Positions 6,005 through 9,537 of a stretch of DNA of 9,537 bases are shown here, one piece after another (the first letter of the stretch is position 1; each line of letters starts with the position of its first letter). The stretch is from assembly GCA_011375045.1 (NCBI GenBank), contig DRNB01000118.1, positions 1 through 9,537 on the forward strand, written 5' to 3'. Source of the DNA: Aquifex aeolicus (GTDB lineage: Bacteria > Aquificota > Aquificia > Aquificales > Aquificaceae). Under the pieces are notes generated by a model. It saw only the letters and a list, made by a program, of their open reading frames with translations, had not been told where the DNA came from and did no database searches. Position numbers and translations under genes: made by a program.

Positions 6005-6037
6005 TTTCTGAAGGGAACCCCGGCAGGAGGAAGAGGA

Positions 6038-7153
6038 ATGGACAGGAGCGTCCTTGAGAACCTCACCCAGCAAAAGGAGAGCCCCGGTTACCTTCAGATA
6101 AGCTGGGCAGCCGCCATCACCCTCGGCTTCGTGCCCGGCCAGTTTTACGGAAACGCAAAGCTCAGCTGTATAAACACCCTGCTCACCTATCCCTCGGGTT
6201 GCCACGCCACCTGCGCTTACTGCGGACTCCAGAAGGCACGGGAGATGGAATACTCCAAGAAGAACTTTATAAGGGTCGAATGGCCCACCGTTCCGTTAGA
6301 GGAGGTGCTCAGCAGAACCGAGAAGGTGGGGCACGCGGAGAGACTGTGCATCTCCCAGATAACGCACCCCCGGGCCGTCGAAGACACAAAGTTCGTGCTC
6401 AGGAAGGTAAACGAGAGGCTCGGGGACAGGATCTTCATCTCCGTTCTCATGAACGCCACAGGTCAGAGGTATGAAGACATAGAGGATTACAGAAGGCTCG
6501 GGGCGGACACGCTCACGGTCGCCATAGACGCCGCCACGCCGGAGCTGTTCGACAGACTGAGGGGCAGACCCATGAACAGCCCCCACAGGTGGGATACCTA
6601 CTGGAAGGTTCTGGAGTGGTGTGCGGAGGTTATGGGAGACGGTTACGCGGGGTGCCATCTCATAGTGGGGCTCGGTGAAACGGAAAGGGAAATGGTCGAG
6701 GTCATCCAGAGGGTAAGGGATCTGGGAGCAAGAACCCACCTCTTCTCCTTCTACCCCGAGGAGGGTTCCCTTATGGAGAAGGAGAAACCCTGTCCCGCAC
6801 CCCAGTACAGAAGGGTTCAGATGGCACGCTACCTTATAGACAACGGTATAGCACGCTACGAGGATATGCGCTTCAACGAAAGGGATCAGATCGTCGACTG
6901 GGGTGTTCCGGAGGAGGTGTTCGAAGAAGTGTTCTGGAGCGGGAAACCCTTTATGACCTCCGGTTGCAGGGGCAAAACCACCGAGGCTGCCTGCAACAGA
7001 CCTTTCGGGGACAGCCCCGCCTCCGACATCAGAAGCTACCCCTTCAGACCGTCCAGATCCGATCTGGCACGGGTGCGCAGGCAGCTCTTCGACTACGAGA
7101 TGGAGGCGAGCTACCCCGATCTGCTCAACCCGAGCCTGATGCGCTATCAGTAG
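6038..7153 (+). CDS. Biotin-synthase-related radical SAM enzyme, possible LipS-type lipoyl synthase subunit
   Basis: A 371-residue protein. The ATG at 6038 with AGGAGG (6025-6030) seven bases upstream is the start; the open frame further left is antisense-free filler overlapping the barrel gene. GCHATCAYCGLQKAR holds the radical SAM CxxxCxxC cluster (Cys55, Cys59, Cys62), preceded by LLTYPSG and followed by FIRVEWP. Barrel segments include HLIVGLGETEREM and LFSFYPEEGS. A C-terminal pair, Cys310 and Cys319 in TSGCRG...ACNRPFGDS, could bind an auxiliary iron-sulfur cluster. The N-terminal ISWAAAITLGFVPGQF together with RVEWP and the C-terminal SGC/CNRP block match my recollection of the biotin synthase-related family (COG2516-like) that includes half of the bipartite LipS1/LipS2 lipoyl synthase. 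Which half, or another sulfur- or methyl-inserting role, I cannot settle. The radical SAM call is certain; the substrate is tentative. Confidence 0.75.
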   Translation: MDRSVLENLTQQKESPGYLQISWAAAITLGFVPGQFYGNAKLSCINTLLTYPSGCHATCAYCGLQKAREMEYSKKNFIRVEWPTVPLEEVLSRTEKVGHAERLCISQITHPRAVEDTKFVLRKVNERLGDRIFISVLMNATGQRYEDIEDYRRLGADTLTVAIDAATPELFDRLRGRPMNSPHRWDTYWKVLEWCAEVMGDGYAGCHLIVGLGETEREMVEVIQRVRDLGARTHLFSFYPEEGSLMEKEKPCPAPQYRRVQMARYLIDNGIARYEDMRFNERDQIVDWGVPEEVFEEVFWSGKPFMTSGCRGKTTEAACNRPFGDSPASDIRSYPFRPSRSDLARVRRQLFDYEMEASYPDLLNPSLMRYQ

Positions 7154-7167
7154 AGCGGTGAAATAAC

Positions 7168-8898
7168 TTGGAGCAGGGCTGGGGATACAGGAGAAAGTTC
7201 GAGGCAAAGTTAAAAACCGTCTTCTTTATCTTCTGCGGTATCCTCCTCCTGGTTTCCCTGAGGATCCTCGACCTTCAGGTTACCAAGGAAAGCGAGGTTG
7301 CGGAGAGAATAAAGAGGAGCTTCGACAGGGTATCGACCATCAGGATACCCCTTTACAGAGGGAGCATAAAGGATTCAGGTGGGAGGGATCTCGCCCTCAG
7401 CGTGCCCACCTTTTCCCTTTACGTGCATCCCGACACCTCCCGCCTGCAAAGCAGGGAGGAGTTCATCAGGGAACTCTCTAAGATAACGGGTGTGTCCGCT
7501 GAAAGGATAGAGGAGCGCATAAGGGCTGGCTCCGAGAGACCGGTAAGGATACTGAGGGGAATCGACAGGGATCTTGAGGAGAGGATAAGAGATCTCATCG
7601 TCAGAACGGGAAACTCCCGGTTCGTGGGTCTTCAGGAGGAGTACACCCGTTACTATCCGAACAGGTTTACAGCGTCCAACCTCTTGGGTTTTGTGGGGGT
7701 GGACGGCAAGGGTCTGGAGGGGCTCGAGTACGCTCTGGACGAACACCTCGGAGGTGGTTTCTCCTCAGCGCTCATATACATGAACGGTGGGCTCGGGAAG
7801 ATATACCTGCACCCCCTCAGGGGTATGTTGGGAGAGGAGAGGGACGTGATCCTTACCCTCGATCTCGGGGTTCAGAACATACTGGAGAGGATCAGAAGGA
7901 GGATAGTGAAGAGGTGGAAACCCAAGAAGGTCTCTATGCTCGTTATGGATCTGAGGAACGGCGACATTCTGGGTCTGACCACCTATCCCTACTACGATCC
8001 CAACAGATTCCAGCGATACCCTCCCGAGAAGAGAAGGAACTACGTGGTTACCGACTCCTTCGAACCGGGATCCATAATGAAACCCTTTTTTATCGGCTGG
8101 GCTTACGAGAAGGGTTACGTTACGGCTGGCTACAGGGTCAACACAGGAAGGGGAAGGATAAAGGTTTACGACAGATACGTCAGGGACATGAGGAGGCTCG
8201 GGAGGATCAGCCTGAAGGAAGTTCTCATCCACTCCTCCAACGTGGGAACCATAAAGGTAGCTTCCCTGCTCAAGAAGAAGGACGTGGAGGAGCTTATAGA
8301 GAGCTTTCACCTCCACAGAAGGTTCGGGATACTTCCGGGGGAAGCCAACCCCCGCATACCCAATCTGAATTACCCCGCCAACATCCTCTACGCCTCCATA
8401 GGGCAGGGTATAGCGATGAACACCCTCAACGTAGCCGTTGCCTTTGGAGGACTTGCAACCGGAAGGATCGTTAAACCGAGGATAGTTAAGGAGATCGTAT
8501 CCTCGGAGGGCAGGGTTCTCTTCAGGGAGAAGGTTCGGACGTGGAGGGAGAACGTCCTCTCCGAAAGGACGCTGAGGTGGCTCAGGGGAGCGCTCATCGA
8601 CGTGGTGGAAAGGGGAACCGGCAGGAGAGCGCGCTCGCGCTACTTCACCATAGCCGGTAAGACGGGAACCTCCCAGAAGTTCGATTTAAGGACGGGCAGA
8701 TACTCCCGGGACAGGGTGGTTACCTACTTCGCCGGCTTCTTCCCCGCCACGGATCCCCGCTTTGTAGCCGTTATAGTGGTGGACGAGCCCCGGGGAAAAA
8801 ACCTCTTCGGTGGGGTTGTGAACGCCCCCTACTTCAGGGAGCTGGTGGAGCAGGTGTCCTTTTACTACGGACTAAAACCCGACAAGGTTAAGAAGTAG
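7168..8898 (+). CDS. ftsI: FtsI-class penicillin-binding protein (peptidoglycan D,D-transpeptidase)
   Basis: A 576-residue class B PBP that cross-links septal peptidoglycan in the periplasm. It has a short cytoplasmic tail, one membrane segment (about residues 16-33), a pedestal starting at YRGSIKDSGGRDLALS, and a transpeptidase domain. The catalytic motifs are SIMK (EPGSIMKPF, nucleophile Ser302, Lys305), SSN (356-358) and KTGT (498-501, in GKTGTSQK). The EPGSxMKPF context favours FtsI over the elongation PBP2. No PASTA repeats are present, and the length is close to E. coli FtsI (588). The third residue of SIMK is normal, but Ile replaces the usual Thr. The start is a TTG, the only one that preserves the basic cytoplasmic tail, with GGTGA (7157-7161) as a weak ribosome site. 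It lies 14 bp after the radical SAM gene, probably cotranscribed, and not next to murE or other division genes. The end overlaps bioD by 27 bp. Confidence 0.93.
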   Translation: MEQGWGYRRKFEAKLKTVFFIFCGILLLVSLRILDLQVTKESEVAERIKRSFDRVSTIRIPLYRGSIKDSGGRDLALSVPTFSLYVHPDTSRLQSREEFIRELSKITGVSAERIEERIRAGSERPVRILRGIDRDLEERIRDLIVRTGNSRFVGLQEEYTRYYPNRFTASNLLGFVGVDGKGLEGLEYALDEHLGGGFSSALIYMNGGLGKIYLHPLRGMLGEERDVILTLDLGVQNILERIRRRIVKRWKPKKVSMLVMDLRNGDILGLTTYPYYDPNRFQRYPPEKRRNYVVTDSFEPGSIMKPFFIGWAYEKGYVTAGYRVNTGRGRIKVYDRYVRDMRRLGRISLKEVLIHSSNVGTIKVASLLKKKDVEELIESFHLHRRFGILPGEANPRIPNLNYPANILYASIGQGIAMNTLNVAVAFGGLATGRIVKPRIVKEIVSSEGRVLFREKVRTWRENVLSERTLRWLRGALIDVVERGTGRRARSRYFTIAGKTGTSQKFDLRTGRYSRDRVVTYFAGFFPATDPRFVAVIVVDEPRGKNLFGGVVNAPYFRELVEQVSFYYGLKPDKVKK

Positions 8899-9525
8899 CC
8901 TGCGCTCCTCTTCGGGAAGGAGGAGGCTTTCGCTCTCCCTCAAACACACGGGCTCGAAGCCCGTCATCTCCTTAACCACGAGGGGATTGGTTCTCTCGGA
9001 GGGATCACTGCCGGAGAAGCGGTTCAGGATTACACCCCGCACCCTGAGACCAAGGCTCTTAGCGTAAAACAGGGTGAGGAAGGTGTGGTTCAGCGTTCCC
9101 AAGCCAGCCCGCCCCACCACAAGGACCTCGAGATCCCACTCCCGGGCAAGATCCCCGTACGTGTAGTTCCTTAAAAGGGGAACAGCTATACCTCCGGCTC
9201 CCTCCACAAGGAGCACCTCGTATCTGCTCCGGAGCTTCTCGAAACGATCCCGCAGCTCATCGAGGGAAAGGGGGTCCTCCCCCTCCAGCTGGGCGGCGTA
9301 GGGGGCAACGGGCAGGGTGTACCTTACGGGAACGACCTCGGACAGATCCTGTTCTGTTACCCCCGCAAGCAGCGTTCCGTCCGCCGGAAGCCCGCTTACC
9401 CCGGTCTCCACGGGCTTGAAGCATCCCACCCTTACACCTAAGCTTCTGAGGGTGTAAGCCAGGTTGTAGGTTACAAAGGTTTTGCCCACACCCGTGTCGG
9501 TTCCTGTTATCAGAAACGATCCCAT
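8872..9525 (-). CDS. bioD: ATP-dependent dethiobiotin synthetase
   Basis: The enzyme closes the ureido ring of 7,8-diaminopelargonic acid with CO2 and ATP, the penultimate step of biotin synthesis in the cytosol. The 217-residue protein has the P-loop GTDTGVGKT (residues 8-16, Lys15), the substrate and phosphate lysine in KPVETG (Lys37), APYAAQLE at the substrate pocket, the Walker-B-like VEGAGG (107-112) and GTLNHT (143-148), all typical of BioD. Length is normal (E. coli about 225). The ATG at 9525 directly precedes the P-loop strand, so the start is secure even though the 12 upstream bases in the window hold no Shine-Dalgarno sequence. TAATAT occurs four bases before the ATG. Its 3' end overlaps ftsI tail to tail by 27 bp. 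No other biotin gene is visible; upstream sequence lies outside the window. Confidence 0.97.
   Translation of the reverse strand: MGSFLITGTDTGVGKTFVTYNLAYTLRSLGVRVGCFKPVETGVSGLPADGTLLAGVTEQDLSEVVPVRYTLPVAPYAAQLEGEDPLSLDELRDRFEKLRSRYEVLLVEGAGGIAVPLLRNYTYGDLAREWDLEVLVVGRAGLGTLNHTFLTLFYAKSLGLRVRGVILNRFSGSDPSERTNPLVVKEMTGFEPVCLRESESLLLPEEERRLLLNLVGF
8905..8925. terminator. Possible weak terminator hairpin after ftsI
   Basis: An imperfect hairpin with an 8-pair stem (one G-T) and a 5-base CGGGA loop starts seven bases after the ftsI stop, followed by only GCTTTCG. AGC/GCT can extend the stem across a bulge. It lies in bioD coding sequence, so it may reflect codon choice rather than a terminator. 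A poor U-run keeps confidence low. Confidence 0.3.
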
Positions 9526-9529
9526 CGGG

Positions 9530-9535
9530 ATATTA
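9530..9535 (-). promoter_or_regulatory. Possible -10 box just before bioD
   Basis: TAATAT reads leftward, four bases before the bioD ATG. If used, the transcript would begin at or within a couple of bases of the start codon. The same hexamer stands seven bases before the alkyltransferase ATG. The -35 region falls outside the window, so this cannot be judged fully. Confidence 0.25.
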
Positions 9536-9537
9536 GG

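Noticed and set aside
5678..6037. Upstream in-frame extension of the radical SAM reading frame
   Set aside because: It overlaps the barrel gene in another frame. The ATG at 6038 has a strong AGGAGG and the conserved family N-terminus begins after it.
6296..7207. Minus-strand open frame of 303 codons opposite the radical SAM gene
   Set aside because: It covers catalytic parts of a certain gene and its composition is an artefact of codon use.
8627..8636. GC-rich palindrome GAGCGCGCTC in ftsI
   Set aside because: It is within coding sequence between conserved motifs, is short, and codon choice (Arg-Ala-Arg-Ser-Arg) explains it.

Overview
The window looks like chromosomal DNA from a Gram-negative, probably thermophilic bacterium. 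Aquificota or a neighbouring deep-branching lineage is my best guess, at moderate confidence. The basis is strong AGG (Arg), ATA (Ile), GAG (Glu) and AAG (Lys) codon use, purine-rich sense strands, proteins dense in charged residues, very tight gene packing, and an outer membrane implied by lipoproteins and a beta-barrel protein. I see no mobile elements, tRNA/rRNA genes or CRISPR arrays.

Left part (1-1304): the 3' end of a YggS/PLPBP-family gene overlaps a short ModE-type winged-helix regulator through a TTGA junction. This pair converges, with a 45-bp overlap, on a minus-strand O6-alkylguanine-DNA alkyltransferase gene. A 64-bp AT-rich divergent promoter region (1305-1368) follows.

Centre (1369-5993): an apparent four-gene cell-envelope operon with a good promoter and strong ribosome binding sites. 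It encodes a CsgG-type lipoprotein with a C-terminal FlgT-C-like domain, a 735-residue secreted multidomain protein (SH3-like, lectin-like, FlgT-N-like and FlgT-M/TolB-N-like segments), an LPP20-family lipoprotein, and a small outer-membrane beta-barrel of about eight strands. The domain set resembles the Vibrio FlgO/FlgT/FlgP outer-membrane ring group, with domains redistributed between proteins. No flagellar structural gene, curli subunit, CsgE or CsgF is nearby. This is the most interesting part of the window: a candidate envelope ring, secretion or surface complex of unknown function.

Right part (5994-9537): a perfect TATAAT precedes a radical SAM gene of the biotin-synthase-related type. 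It may be one half of the bipartite LipS1/LipS2 lipoyl synthase, at moderate confidence. It is followed 14 bp later by an FtsI-class penicillin-binding transpeptidase that lies outside any division/cell-wall cluster. That gene converges with a 27-bp overlap on a minus-strand bioD (dethiobiotin synthetase). Both minus-strand genes lack a Shine-Dalgarno sequence before their first ATG and carry TAATAT a few bases upstream, which raises the possibility of leaderless transcripts.
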